Below the pieces are notes generated by a model. That model had not been told where the DNA came from. It saw only the letters and a program-made list of their open reading frames with translations, and ran no database searches. A stretch of DNA of 64,000 bases from Anisakis pegreffii (lineage: Eukaryota; Nematoda; Chromadorea; Rhabditida; Anisakidae): the NCBI GenBank assembly GCA_035041965.1, contig JAPYMA010000467.1, forward strand, positions 62,001-126,000, read 5' to 3'. Shown here one piece after another: positions 13,034 to 26,300 of this stretch (position 1 is the first letter of the stretch; each line of letters starts with the position of its first letter). A program made the translations under genes and the position numbers.

Positions 13034-16000
13034 TCACACAAAACCGAAATTCTTGGCTTTAATGGCCATCAATAACTTGCTTCGAAGCACTTTCTTACTC
13101 GAATAGAGCGGTAAGTAGAGCCTGAAACAACGAAGATGTCAATCACAGTGCACATCACGATTCTTTCAATGAAACGGAAACAGATTCATGAAACGAACCT
13201 TGAAATACATGTATTCGCAGTGGGTAAATGCTGATCATCTGCAGGGCGTACAAGAACGGTCGGTAGCGGTTGAAATCCTTCTTCACTGGATGGTAAAGAC
13301 GGTGACCCCGTCCAGAAGAACACCAGATCCTGAAATACATGATTCAAACCAACAGCTCACCCATCTCCCTGTAATCCATCGAATGCAATAATCATCCTCA
13401 GTCCTCTTGTTTCAATTCCTCGAAACAAATAGCATTAAACGGAACAGATAATTCCTCAAACCCGAGATGCATAAGGATGATAAAGTAAAATTTGGCAACG
13501 AGCACGAAGTAAGTACTCTTCAACGAGTCACTCACCTGTTTCTCTTGGCTATTCAATTTACCGCACACAGACCAGAACCATCCTTTAAAACGCTGCAACA
13601 CATCAGGCGCTGCCGAACTTTCGTCCGTGAACGACGTATAACTTTGCATCAATGTCATCGACACCTAAAAAAATCACTCTTCTCGCATTCGCGAATCTTA
13701 AATTCCACGCACGGATCAGTATTTTGTTCTAAGCCTTCTGCGAATAAAAAATTTCCATTGTTGCTCAATGAACCAGACAAAAAAGCACCAACCTGCCACT
13801 AATCAACGTAATTTCTTACTTTACGGCTCAATATCGAATATAGAATCTGTTTCTATTTACGAGCCCATCTCTCGAATCAAATCAAAACCAACATCCAATA
13901 ACAAAATTTCATGTAAGAACAAACCTCCTGTGTGCCACAAAGTAACAATCGCAAGTCTTCAGACGTCATATTTGTCAGAGATCCAAATGGAATAACATCG
14001 TACACACCTTGTTTGATTGCCTGCAATCGAACAAATAAAACAACTCTAACCAATCAATAAACACTATTCCGATCCGCAAATTTTCATTCATCATTTATCC
14101 ATCACACAAAATAAAACGATATCGTATTCTACGTCACTGTTGATAAAGTTTTTGGAATCGAAACCTTTTTGAGTGATGCATATTTGAAATCTAAAATTTT
14201 GTGGCAACATTAATAAAAGTGCATTAAGGTATCCACCTCAAGAGCTTTGAGATGATTTCCAAGAAGTCTCATCTCGACAAAACGATAGATGTACTCGACC
14301 ACATTCTCGTGTGTCACTGCTATCTGTGATCCACCACGCACCAACTCCACCACTCCACCACCCTAAAAGCACAACCATCCTATTTGCAATAAATCGCGAA
14401 CATATCCCATATCGTAATCTCCTCAAGCCCAAATAAATGAAAACCGCATAAATCTGTCGAAGTACAAATTCTACTATCATTACGAAAGGCAATGACAAAA
14501 ATTTGCAAACACGACCCGAGCGGGACTCGAACCCGCAGTCTTCGCCTCCGGAGGGCGACGCCTTCTCCATTAGGCCACCGGGCCACCAGCTCTTTCCCAA
14601 AAACTACAGTTTTGTTTTGTTAATGCGACTTGGAATTTGACGAAAGTTAGCAAAATGTTCGTAAAGAGTATATCATTTAATGTTTCTTTGCAGCTTTTAG
14701 TTAACATTCTTTATATAAGTAGTTCTATTTATCGAAAGGGCATTACGAGCGGATGACCGTAAGTAATTGTAGTTATCGAACAAGGCTTCGACGTAATAAG
14801 GATAAGAAAATGAGTTCGGAATGAATTAGAATGATGATAAGAATGCTGGTCGAATAACAATATCACACTTCACAAGAAATATTTCTTGAATGCATTCGAA
14901 TCAATCATAAATACATGGAGTAATGAACAAATCAAATAGTCTTATATAGACCTTAATGAATCAAAATATATCAGCGAATGAATAAGAAAGTGGTCCACGA
15001 AAAGGCAACGCACCTCTTCGATAGGTAATGCCACTTCGAAATTGAGCATTAAATCGTTGATTTGATCTGGTCTCGTAAAAGCACCCTCGTTAAACACCAA
15101 CGTTCGCATCGATTCAAACAAAACCGGATCATAGAATGCCAAATCGAACCAATTTATCGGTCGTCCCAAAACGAACTTCAACACGTGACGACAAACGTGC
15201 AGTGGGAAGATTTCCATTTGTAATAAGCAAATCCCAATCATCCTGCAAACGAATGCAATCAACTCAGTATTTGAAGATTACTTTAAGCAGCGATGGGACC
15301 TCGGTTCTATGCATCCAGCATGAAAGGACGACGTTTCAGAGAAAGACGCATGATGCAGATGGCAGCGACTTCATTCAGTAAAAACTTAAAAGTGAACGAA
15401 TGAAAAGAGAGCATTCAACCTGCCAACATTGCGGAATGCATTCAAACGATGAGGAGTGTTCTTGCCAGCGATCGGTGTGTAATAGCCACATTTACTTGCA
15501 CGATAGAACAACGGTAATGTGTCATCATCCGGACCTGTTGTTGTGCTCATTCCTAACAATTATTCGTAGGTATAAACTCAATACAAACTTTTATCTGATT
15601 GCAGTAAGTGATGCATATATTGCAGCCATCGAAGTAAACACAAAAAAGCTGTAGTTTGGCTTGAACACATTGCTAAAAACTAGGTGGCTCATCAAAAGAA
15701 CCAATAAGATGATATCGAAAAGAACCTTGCAGGTTTGGTGTACTTGCTGCTTTGTTCATCGACGAATCAGCAACACCAACATCAGCGGAATGCTCCAGAT
15801 TCAGTCCGAGCCCGGAAGTCGTGTTTGTATCACCCGATCGACTGTTATTACCAAGACCTGCTGCCAGCAGCATATCAGCTGCCTCGTCAACATGACCTCT
15901 CAATAAGTCTTCACTCGCCAATATCGTTATCAACTGATGCGGTTGTAAGTCAAGTAACATTCCCGTTATTTTATTACATAACGTCTGAAATTACTCATCA

Positions 16001-17362
16001 CTGTTATATTTCACTCCACTTGGTAATGATATACTCTGTGATGCATCAGCAATGAATTATCAAACTTAAACTGCAACCACCCGAAAAGAACGAAACCAAC
16101 CGGTCTAATCGCCCTAACCCTAGCCAATAATCTCTCGCCAAGCGTTTCGCGATCAGGTTCTCGAAGAGTTAACGGTGCTAATCCGTCTGTTGGATATCTG
16201 ATCAATTCGAATCCGTCCGGATGCGATGCTGATTCATTCAATTGCGGCTGTTGCGCTGAGAAGTACGGCTGTGAATTCACCGATAGCATGTAACGACTGC
16301 AATTTTCATTCATTCTTTTCATTCCCATCAAATGGCATGCTTTCAAACGCTTTCCAATTAGCATTTATCCATTTAATTGTCGAATTTACTGATACAAAAT
16401 ATAATTGCACAGCATTGAAGTATGTATAAAACTAGCCTTCTTAACCCACGCCGTCTACCAGAAATGCTCAGATTTCCCAACAGAACCGCACTCCGTTCAC
16501 GAATGCCACTTCTTGTCCACGGTCCACGATTATCTGCAAACGTTTGTCACTCTCTACCTGAATGAGATGGAGAGATGAATAAACGTTGATAGAAAGCTAA
16601 CTTGATTGCGGCGTGTTGTCTGATGAAGAAGGAGCACCAAAAGCCGTGAGAACATGGTGTTCATCGGGAAGTGTTTGCATTGTTAAGAAGGCATCTGCCA
16701 CCGCCGAGTAAAAACTTCGTGCCACTCCGCTTCCTTCACCCGGCTCATCTTTGAACGTCACTTTCACCTTAAAACTCATCAAAATGTCAAAACCTTCGAC
16801 GACCGCTTCGCTACTGACCTTATGGCATGCCAACGGCGGATTGTTGTTCACATCTGCATTTCCAGCCGAGCTCTGAGTCGTCGACAAGCCATTCCAGAAG
16901 GACAGCAAACGTACACCTCCACGACCAACAATGCCACTACCTCCAGCAGAACCTGTCGACTGCGTTTGACTACTGACTGCTGCTGAATTGGCAGTGCGTC
17001 GTGTATAGTGCATATTCAACTGTCGGATTGTTTGTGCCACCAATTCATGCTTGTCACGTTCTACCTGAAATCCGAATTTGCAATTTATATTTGCTGACTT
17101 TTCACGAAATTCTTGACCGCAAATTAGAAAATAAACGTTGTTTGCGAGCAGAAAATTAAGAATTAATCAGAAACTGTAATCAGAAACTGAGTGTAACGCA
17201 ATAGTCAACCTCAAAGATAAGATCCTTTGTTTGTGCGGCCTTGAATTTCTCCATTCTTTTACGAAATTGTGCCTCTCGAATCGAGAATCCGACCATTTCG
17301 GTGAGCAAAATCGATGCCGATGACTCATCTCCACAACCACCCAACAACTGCTTATAATACGC
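13034..17362 (-). other. ubr-5: ubr-5 exons 51-62: MLLE and HECT domains
   Basis: Exons: 17362-17210, 17064-16602, 16533-16446, 16296-16101, 15984-15726, 15552-15420, 15242-15014, 14362-14237, 14020-13925, 13664-13536, 13329-13199, 13121-13034. Anchors are [32 protein letters not shown] joined to KITGMLLDL (MLLE), NAFRNVGR joined to [11 protein letters not shown] (HECT N-lobe), [35 protein letters not shown] with the thioester Cys, and the end [13 protein letters not shown]. All HECT landmarks are intact, so the enzyme should be active. Confidence 0.95.
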
Positions 17363-20300
17363 CTTCAAGCATATGTTAAAGGATATGCAATAATATGAAA
17401 CTAATGAAAAAAGTAACATTTTGAACTGACAATAAACTTTAAAAAAGAATAATGAACCTTAGCCATAAGACTCAGTGTATGTTTCCACCTAGCCAGAGAC
17501 TTATGCAGTTGACTTTGATTTCGCTCATGTAACGCGCTCATCAAACTCTCCAATTTGATTCCTGTAAATCCATAGGGTGGTTGGGGTTGTGAATGTGACT
17601 GGGTAGGTGCGGTTGTTCGTGCTTGTGCCGCTGATGACGAAGTTCTGCGACGTGCTTTTGCTGAAAACAACAACTTTAATCATGCTTGAAACATTCGCTG
17701 AGTATAAATGAACTAGCTGTGTATGATCGAAAGGCGTCTAACACCCAGAAGACATCATTAATGTTACTCCAGAAGCAAATCTTACGAGGGACAACTGCAG
17801 ATGACGAAGTCTCGCCTGCACCAATACTCTTCGAATGCACGATTACATTCGGTCGACCTGGAACTGCAGCTGTCGACGCGGTTGCTGCTTCTAGAATGTG
17901 CCGTTCATTTCAAACCTAACTCTTTCATTCTAATCCCTCAAATTCCAATATCCAACCCTGCATAAAGATGTTTTCTGATGCAAATAAACTAGACCCAAAT
18001 AAAACAAATAGTCACCTCGACTTCCCACTGAACCGCTTTGAGTTTGTGATGGCATAAGTTCCTTGAAAGATGACCATGGCGCTGCAAGGCCTTGATGTGC
18101 CGGGTGTTCAACACCATGCTCACGTGCACAACGCTGCAATTGTATTCACTAGACGTTATTCACTTCTTCATGCTCAGTTTTTAAAAAAAAGATATGAAAC
18201 CTCATGATCTTGAGCAGATCGCTGTTCTACAGGCAAGCCGAACATGTGTTCTTTGTCTAGACCCGCTCTCAGGAGCTGAGGTTGTTCGGCGAGTGTCAAA
18301 CAATCCGAGCATTTGTGTTCGAACGCATGATGATTCCGAGCCGCAGTTATTCCAGGATACAGTAACGAATTCGAGCGCTGCAATCATCAAAACTATGTAC
18401 AGTTTCTTTCAAACTGATGATGAACAGTCAGTTGATAGTATTCATAACGAGTCTCTTCCTTATATAAGCGCGGAAATGTGCTGAATACCTGGAAGAAGTG
18501 ACGTTCTGCTTTCGGTGATGCGCTTGTGGTAGGCTCACATTCTCGCTGAAATGTTTAACACATTCATTCATACCTGCTTCACTTATCCATTGTTACAAGT
18601 GATCTCTATCAGTTTCGTGCACGGAACAAAAACTGCTTTCCAACTGTACCAATCAAAAAGCAAAAAAAGCATGCCATGGGCTGGTCCTCGAACATGTCAA
18701 CAGTCTGGTTACTGCTCGCAGATGCATCACCATCGTCAGAATGCATTTGTTCGAGGGTGAAATCCACCTTCTCGATCATATCAACGAACGATAAATAAGC
18801 ATCAGCAACGAAAGCCAATGCCTTCAGTGCATTAAATTCGATGATCGGTACGTCATCTCCGTTCTCAGCTGCATTCGAGCGCATCAGTGCCAAAATATAG
18901 CCAAACAAATCGGATCGTGCCACCATCTGATAACTCTCTTCATCGGCTGAATAAAAACTTGCATATCGTTTGACCTTGAAAAGGATAATGAAAAGACAAA
19001 CATTTTTTGCTTGACGACTCTCCTCTCGGTAGCTGTCTAGCTGTCGTGTAATCGGCTCGTAACGCTGCAGAGTAAATGGCAGGAGCACGTCTTCTGAAAT
19101 GAAACAGTTCACGTTTACGTTCACCAGTGAACAGCACCTAATATCTCACCTCACGTCATCTTTGCGCGATGATGACTTCCGATCATCGTTCACGATCATA
19201 GCGCCGGCCGGTGACCACATCAGAGCATTACCGAATCTCAGCTGCGCTTCTGTACGGTCCAAAACCGATTCCATCCAACGCCACGTCGCATTAAAACGCT
19301 CACCGATTTCATGCTGCAGTTTTCATTTGTTCACAACATTTAACTAATGCCCTGACAACACAACAACTCACTCTCAGTGCAGCCACAATCACATCGTTCA
19401 GTTCCAGCATTTTCGGTATGTGGGAATACGAACTCTTCGAATACTCGCGATAATCAACTAGTAATGGCATCAGATCAACCACCAATCTGCAATACAAACG
19501 TTCATCTTCTGCAGTACAGCTGCAATTAGCAGCGCGAAACGAACCTTGTGATGATTGAAAATGACATAGCCAACTGCTGACTCGTTTTGTTGACAGAACT
19601 CTGACAATCATCTTCACCATTGATTGCGTCACCTAAATGTTGTGAAGATGCTGCTGCTGCCGAGCTGTTGTTCGTATTACTGCGACCGTTTGAGGGCGAA
19701 TTTGAATTAACGAAACGACGGTGATGATCATTTTCATCTTAAATCATCACAACGGGTTTCGGCTCAAGCACATAAGATCATCGATTTAAACACAAAACGC
19801 TTATTCAAGACGCTCGCAATGGGTGTTTGCAAAAACAGCACATTGAAACGCACTCAAATTATCTCCGTTACGATCCCTATCTGCTGCAGAATCTCGGTTT
19901 ATCGAAGAAGATTCACGATTTCTCGACGAACCACCATTCGAAGACGAAATTCGTCGCATTGCCCATGTTAATGGAAGTGCTGCAACACGTCGCATTCATA
20001 AACTTCAAGCCCCACTAACTGATCATCTCATCAATCCAATGCATAATAAAAATAATCTTAAAAATATGAATAATTCATCAACGAACTGTTATTGCGACCA
20101 CTAGTAACACCAGATGTTCTCGCTGAAGACGCATCACGCTCAGATGGTGGAGTTGGTGGGGCAGCAATGTGTATATCTTCTGAACAAGAAATTACTAATG
20201 ATGGGACTTTTCTATGAGAACAATAATGTTAGATCCTGAAAGGATTCATTCAATATCTGGCACGCAATCCAAACCAACAATCTTTGGAGCGAACACCATC

Positions 20301-23300
20301 ACCTGATCGCTGTAAACCGACTGAGGCGAACAACATTTACAAAGGTGGAGGATATCCAAATAGCCGTATTTATCAAGCAGATAACTGAAAGGATCAAGCA
20401 AAACCAACCCAAGGTTGCATTTCTCCTCATAGCAGCCCTGCGACTTGCAGCACGCGATCGCGTTGTACCGCTATCACCTCCCGAATCAGTCGTGAACAAA
20501 ACGCGCATTGCCGATTGTCTCGAAGTATCCCCATCACCGGACCCTCGATCATCCTCACTCACCTCTGCACTTCTATCCTACAAAACCCATCCTTCAGTCA
20601 TTATTTACAAGAACGTTATAGTTAAACAGAGACAACAGTCACATCTAATCTGAGAATACTATATGACAAATTATTCTTAATTTCAAAGATATACATATAA
20701 TGGCATCATCTTTATATAAAATAGAGCAATTCAAATTCATTTTTTACCGTATTTGCTTCGTTATTATTATTACTGCCAGTAGTAGCATCACTTCTAGCAA
20801 CATCAGTTGCAGAATCGTGACCAGACGTATCGCTGCTGCCCTCACCTCTTGTACGAGATGAACCTGACATTACATGCTATCGTTAGAACACCTGCCTTCT
20901 TGCATTACTTTCAGGGGAACGTTGAAGAGAACAACGAACCATTGGCAGTATCAGTGTTACTTAACAAATTATCACGCTCGTTGTTGCTTGACGGCTCATT
21001 CGCGTTCGAGGGAGCATTCGACATTGTCACATTGCTGCTCCTGGACGCGGATCGGCTGTTACGACGTTGACTTCGAGTTGACACTCGGAATGCTATGAGA
21101 TAATTCAATAAGGTAATTAATATTTACATTGCTCTACTCACCATAAGGATCTTGATTACTCGCTGAGAATACATCGGCCTGTCGTTCTGCATCACCGTCC
21201 GCCTCTTCGCCGTCCTCTTCACGCTCCTCCTCGTCGGCCACATTAAAAATATCCTCCTCTTCATCGTCGTCCCGATCCCTTTCCGCACGACCCGAACCCA
21301 TACCTGAACCACTCTGCTCAACAACTGCTTCTAAGGAAGTGATCAATCAATAAACCTACCATCTCGAGCAGCATCACCATCAGTCTCCTCGCCATCCTCA
21401 TTCTCGTCATCCCCTCTCTCGGGAGGGGTACTAACCGAGTCATCCATCGATTCGTCATCATCATCTCCTCCATCCTCACCCTCATCCTCATCTTCATCTC
21501 CCGACATACTCAATAGTTCCTCATCCTCGTAATCACCACCTAAACTATTACTTCTCTCACAGCTGCACCAAACAACAATCAAATCAAATAAGCACTAACG
21601 ATATCTTTTCGGACGTTGTTCATCATCAACTGCATCCACCGATGACCCTTGACTAACCGGGTGTCTAGCTGATGCCACATCTCAAATGAAACAAAAATGA
21701 TGAAACATATATCATAATAAAACACCACACCAACCATCACTTTCGTAATCACTCGAATTATCACTGTCCACAACGTTGATCAGTGCGCTTAACGTCCCTC
21801 CACCAGTTGATGCTGTTGTACTGCTATGCGATTCGTCATCGACTTGTCTGTCTGTGTCTCGACGACTACTCTGCTGAAAATACACCTTTTTGCACAGCTC
21901 AATAAGTGATGCAACAAAGGATACTAACCCGTCTCCTCTTGGATGCAGGTTTACTGGAAGTGAAATCATCGAAACGAGATGTGCTCAACGATGACAGATC
22001 CACCTCTCCGGCCAAATAATGCTCTATCATCTGCAAAAGAAGAGCCTTAACATCATTCACATTGCCTTAAAATTCACTCACCTCTAAACAATCTACACTG
22101 CTATTCGTTTGTTGTACCAATGCTGTCGGTTTCAATATGCCTCGTCTCACCGGAGCTATCAACGCATCAGCCATATTGCACAATTCGTTTATCGAGTAAC
22201 AGATCAGTGTTTGGAATACACGACGACATTTCAGCACAAAATTTGTTACACTGCAATTCAAAACGATTATGATCTCGGCAATAAACCATTTGTAAATCAT
22301 CTCTTCTATTCCAAAGCAGAACAACACCTCTTCTTCTTGGCTTGCTTAACCGCCGAGCTATCACGTCCACTGCTTGTGCGTACCAACGATAACAATCCCG
22401 AGAAACTGACAGCATGAAAACCAGACGCAAGCGATCGTCTGAAAGTCAACATTCAGTCCCATACTAAATCTCATACAATAGCAACTAATAACCTTTGCGG
22501 TGCACCATTATTGATGATCGGTGCGAACACTGTACCCGAAGTGGCTGCTGCTGCCACTCCAGCAGCTACGGGCGAGAGGAGTGTCAGAATCGCGAACAAC
22601 CTGCAGTTGTTTATTTGTTATCAAGCTGCAGTTATATTTGCAGCCAATCTAACCTGATAACAGATCGAATGAAGCGTGCTATTATGAAATCAACATCTGG
22701 ATCACGTTTCTCCTCGTCACTGTCTTTCTTATTCGACTCTGTGATCAGCGTATTCAGCAGCGAATCGATGTGCTGAAAGATGACAGCATGACTGAGCCAT
22801 ACAAACCATACTAACAACAAACCGATTCGGTGCATTTGGCGAGTAAAGTAAAGACGAATTTATCGAGGTGCGACGTTCCACTTTGCTGATTGAGCTGATA
22901 AACTTCTTCGAGCATCAACGTATCTCTGAAATGCAACAATCGTCAAGTGATCAGCTCAGCACGCATCAAAAAACAACACTCACTTCTGTTGTTTCTTCAC
23001 ACCGATCATGATAACACTCTTAACCGATCGCCAATCTGTTAACAACTTCATGAATGCTGTCCGTGCAAATTTCGGTGGTTCCAAGTCGTGTTCAGGAGTA
23101 ACTCCATCTAAAAGCATCTCTTCATGTCTCATTCCACTCACAACTAAATGACGGTAAAGCTATTTAGCAGATGATAGTTCAAAAACAAGTGAATAATACC
23201 TGATGAAGGTTGTGTTTTCGGTTTATTCGAATTCCCTCTTCGTTGATAATGCTCTTGTTCGACAAGCTGCCGTCCGACGGTTCTCGCCAAGAACAACATC

Positions 23301-26300
23301 AAATGTTCACCACTAAAACGTCCATAAATCGATCAACCTAGAAATAATCATCAAAAAACGAACCGTGCGTTAACCTGATTAATCAGGTCAGTGCCGTGCA
23401 GCAACGTCTCCAACAACTTCTCCCTGCGCGCTCTATTCCCAACTACCAATGCCTTACACGAACACTTCTCCCAGCAGTCACAATAAGCTGTCGGCGAGGT
23501 GCGTTTCAATCTGAATAACAAACGTTTTTTTTCCCAAACGAATAGAAATGCGAGAAAAAGCAACTAACTTGCAATCGTGATTTCGATGACACGTGAATGC
23601 ACACTCCGTACAACAACACAGCGTTCCAATCAAGCCACACGTCTTACATTCGAATATATCCTTCAATTCACTTCATATATGTCTAGCACTCACATATCCA
23701 ATAATAAAAACTCTAAAAGAATGCCTGATTGATATGCTCATCCCCGGTCCACGTGAAACTACAAGTATCATTGACACACAACACGAAAAGTGGTGAATCA
23801 TCGGGTTTACTCCCTACTGGGAATACTGTTGCATTGATTATTGAGTCTGCGTTGACCGCTTTCTTACCACTTTGTACTGAAATGAAAACGAGTGAGAAAC
23901 ATGTGCAAATATAATGAAAGAAGTAAGGTAAGACCAACGTGTCGTTGTCGTTAACACTTCCTTGTGCAGATTCTCGATAGCCGTCCAGATGAAGTAAGCA
24001 GCCGAATAAGCTCGCACGTTGATCGCACACATGAATGGTGTATGACCATGAATATCTCTGAAATGTAGTAACCACCGACTAGAATCACTCAGACGAATAA
24101 CAACACCGCAACTGTAACCGACTTCGTTGTGAGTAAATCATGCAAATAGGTGACGGTAGTTGGATGTCGACAGAGTGTTTTCACGATCTCGATTGCATTT
24201 GTCTGTCGTTGTTTCGGTTCGGACACTGGTGTGGCGAGGATTGGCATCGAATCTGCAAATTGTGAATCAACATAAACCTACTCAGTCCATCAAAATGAAC
24301 CTACTATCATCAAAAAACAGCGGTGGTTGCTTCTTGCTGTCCTCGAAACTCTTGGCGATATCGGCGAGCACTGCAAAGCAATAGGTTATCGATGAATAAC
24401 AATGAACAACAACGAAGTAACTCACCATCCTCAACACTGCTCACTTCATGTCCTGATCTGCGAATCGGATTCATCAGCTCACGCAGTAATAACTGTTCAT
24501 TGCTCGGCTCAGTGCCACGTCTCCTAAGAATGCGTTGCCAACGTTGGTCGTACGATGCGCGAGTTTGCTCGGCTGCATTCATTTCCACTTCTATATTATT
24601 ACGCTACTATTAGCGATCCGATGCGATCACCCCATATAAACTACAATACTAACGTTGTTGTGTAGACGCATCATCTGTGTCTTCATCATCTCGATTCGTC
24701 AACGAGAACGCATTCATTACAGCTGTATGTATTACATTGCGATTGCCATCACATCGTGCATATACAACCTCCGACATTATCACGTCTACTGAAACCACAA
24801 CCCGAAATCATATAATACCATCTCCTTCAAATATCGATTCTTACCTGCTTCATAAAATCTCATCGTCTTCTGCCTATAGATTTCAAAGAACGAATACAAC
24901 TGAAAGCGCTAACCAGATTCCTTTCTCAAAGCATCCAGAACACACTCGACAGCCTTTGAATCGCAATAAAGGATTGTTTGTATTAAAGATGGTATGGCTG
25001 GGTGAACGGATGTCGGTGATGGCGCTATCAGTGCGGCGATGATTGCTGTGCGGTTGCTTTGTCGTGATGATCCTAGATGAACTTATTTTCATGTTATGTT
25101 CCCTTCGCTAGTACCAAAATAGTCTTTATAATTCTATCAACACAAGATTTGGAAAGAGTGGTAGTCAAGTGACCACAATTTGAAGCTCTACATCAACGTA
25201 TCAGTAAAATGCAAATCGAAAGCGACTAACCAGTGGCAGCGTTCGATGGAGTGCTCATTCCGAAACTAGTCGCGTCACTACCTTGCTCAATTGGCCTCAA
25301 CCCGATCGCTGAATGTCGAATCGATGCAAACCCGAGATAAACCGGTTCTCTAAAGCCACCGACAGCATCACGACACATCGGTATTATCGAACCATTCCCA
25401 TCACGAATTACGGTTAATGATTCCTGCAATACAAACAAACGAATATCCTCTCTCCAAATTGATAATCACAATAATTAAACTATGAGCAAACTCACATCAC
25501 CATAATTAATCAACTGCGGTGTTAATTGCGGTACGCCACTCAACGCTACTGAGTTCATGGGAAGGAGGTGATCGGTGAGAAGTTTGCCAAATACACTCAC
25601 TCGGATTAGATGCATACGACCACGCTTCTCGACGAGCATCCGCACTCCTGCAGATTGTCCATCAGTCTTTGCACAGAGTTTTCAACTGAATCAACAACTG
25701 ACCAGTATTATCAACAGTGACCGAGTGCAACTTGCGCGCCGATAGCCAATTTGGCAGTTGTATTTTAGTTAAGTGCATCTGGAAGTTATCGGGTGATCGT
25801 GACGTGCGATTGCTGGGTGACACAATGACGAGGTCATCTTTACGCATCAGTCGAATCTTGGCCAGTTCAACGAGCTGATTAGTGCCTCCAGCATCCAGCT
25901 TCGAATTCGCATCGCTCGCCGATTTATAAACGATTCCGCAGTACGCACCATCCACCTAAATACTTCACCATCAACTAACACTCTTCCTGCACCACCAGCC
26001 AAATCAGCATCATAAATACTCACAATCTTAACGATGGCCGTGTCTTGCGAGTTTTCTTCGTGAATGAAAATTACGTCGTTCAACGCCCAAGCCGTTTCAC
26101 GAAACGTCGGCGTTACACTCTCTTCACGCGGTCGTTTTCCATTCTCTACAATATCAAATATAAACATTTTCTCTTCCATCGAAACTTTCTCCAAGAGCAA
26201 ATTTTAGAGCCTCTGATCGACTCAGATTGAGTATGAACGTCAATATCGAAACAACAAGCAATAAAAGCAAGAGATAAAGCAATCGAATGTGCCTTCAGCT

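Noticed and set aside
18974..19001. A 27-bp intron in ubr-5
   Set aside because: Too short to be spliced; the 55-bp intron 18947-19001 fits the phases better.
19002..19124. Alternative frame for ubr-5 exon 44 reading [21 protein letters not shown]
   Set aside because: It looks protein-like, but its entry phase does not match any donor of the previous exon, while the neighbouring frame fits both junctions and leaves a 55-bp intron.
20230..20350. Plus-strand open frame resembling a protein ([18 protein letters not shown])
   Set aside because: It lies between ubr-5 exons 38 and 39 on the opposite strand, with no start, partner exon or homology; probably chance.
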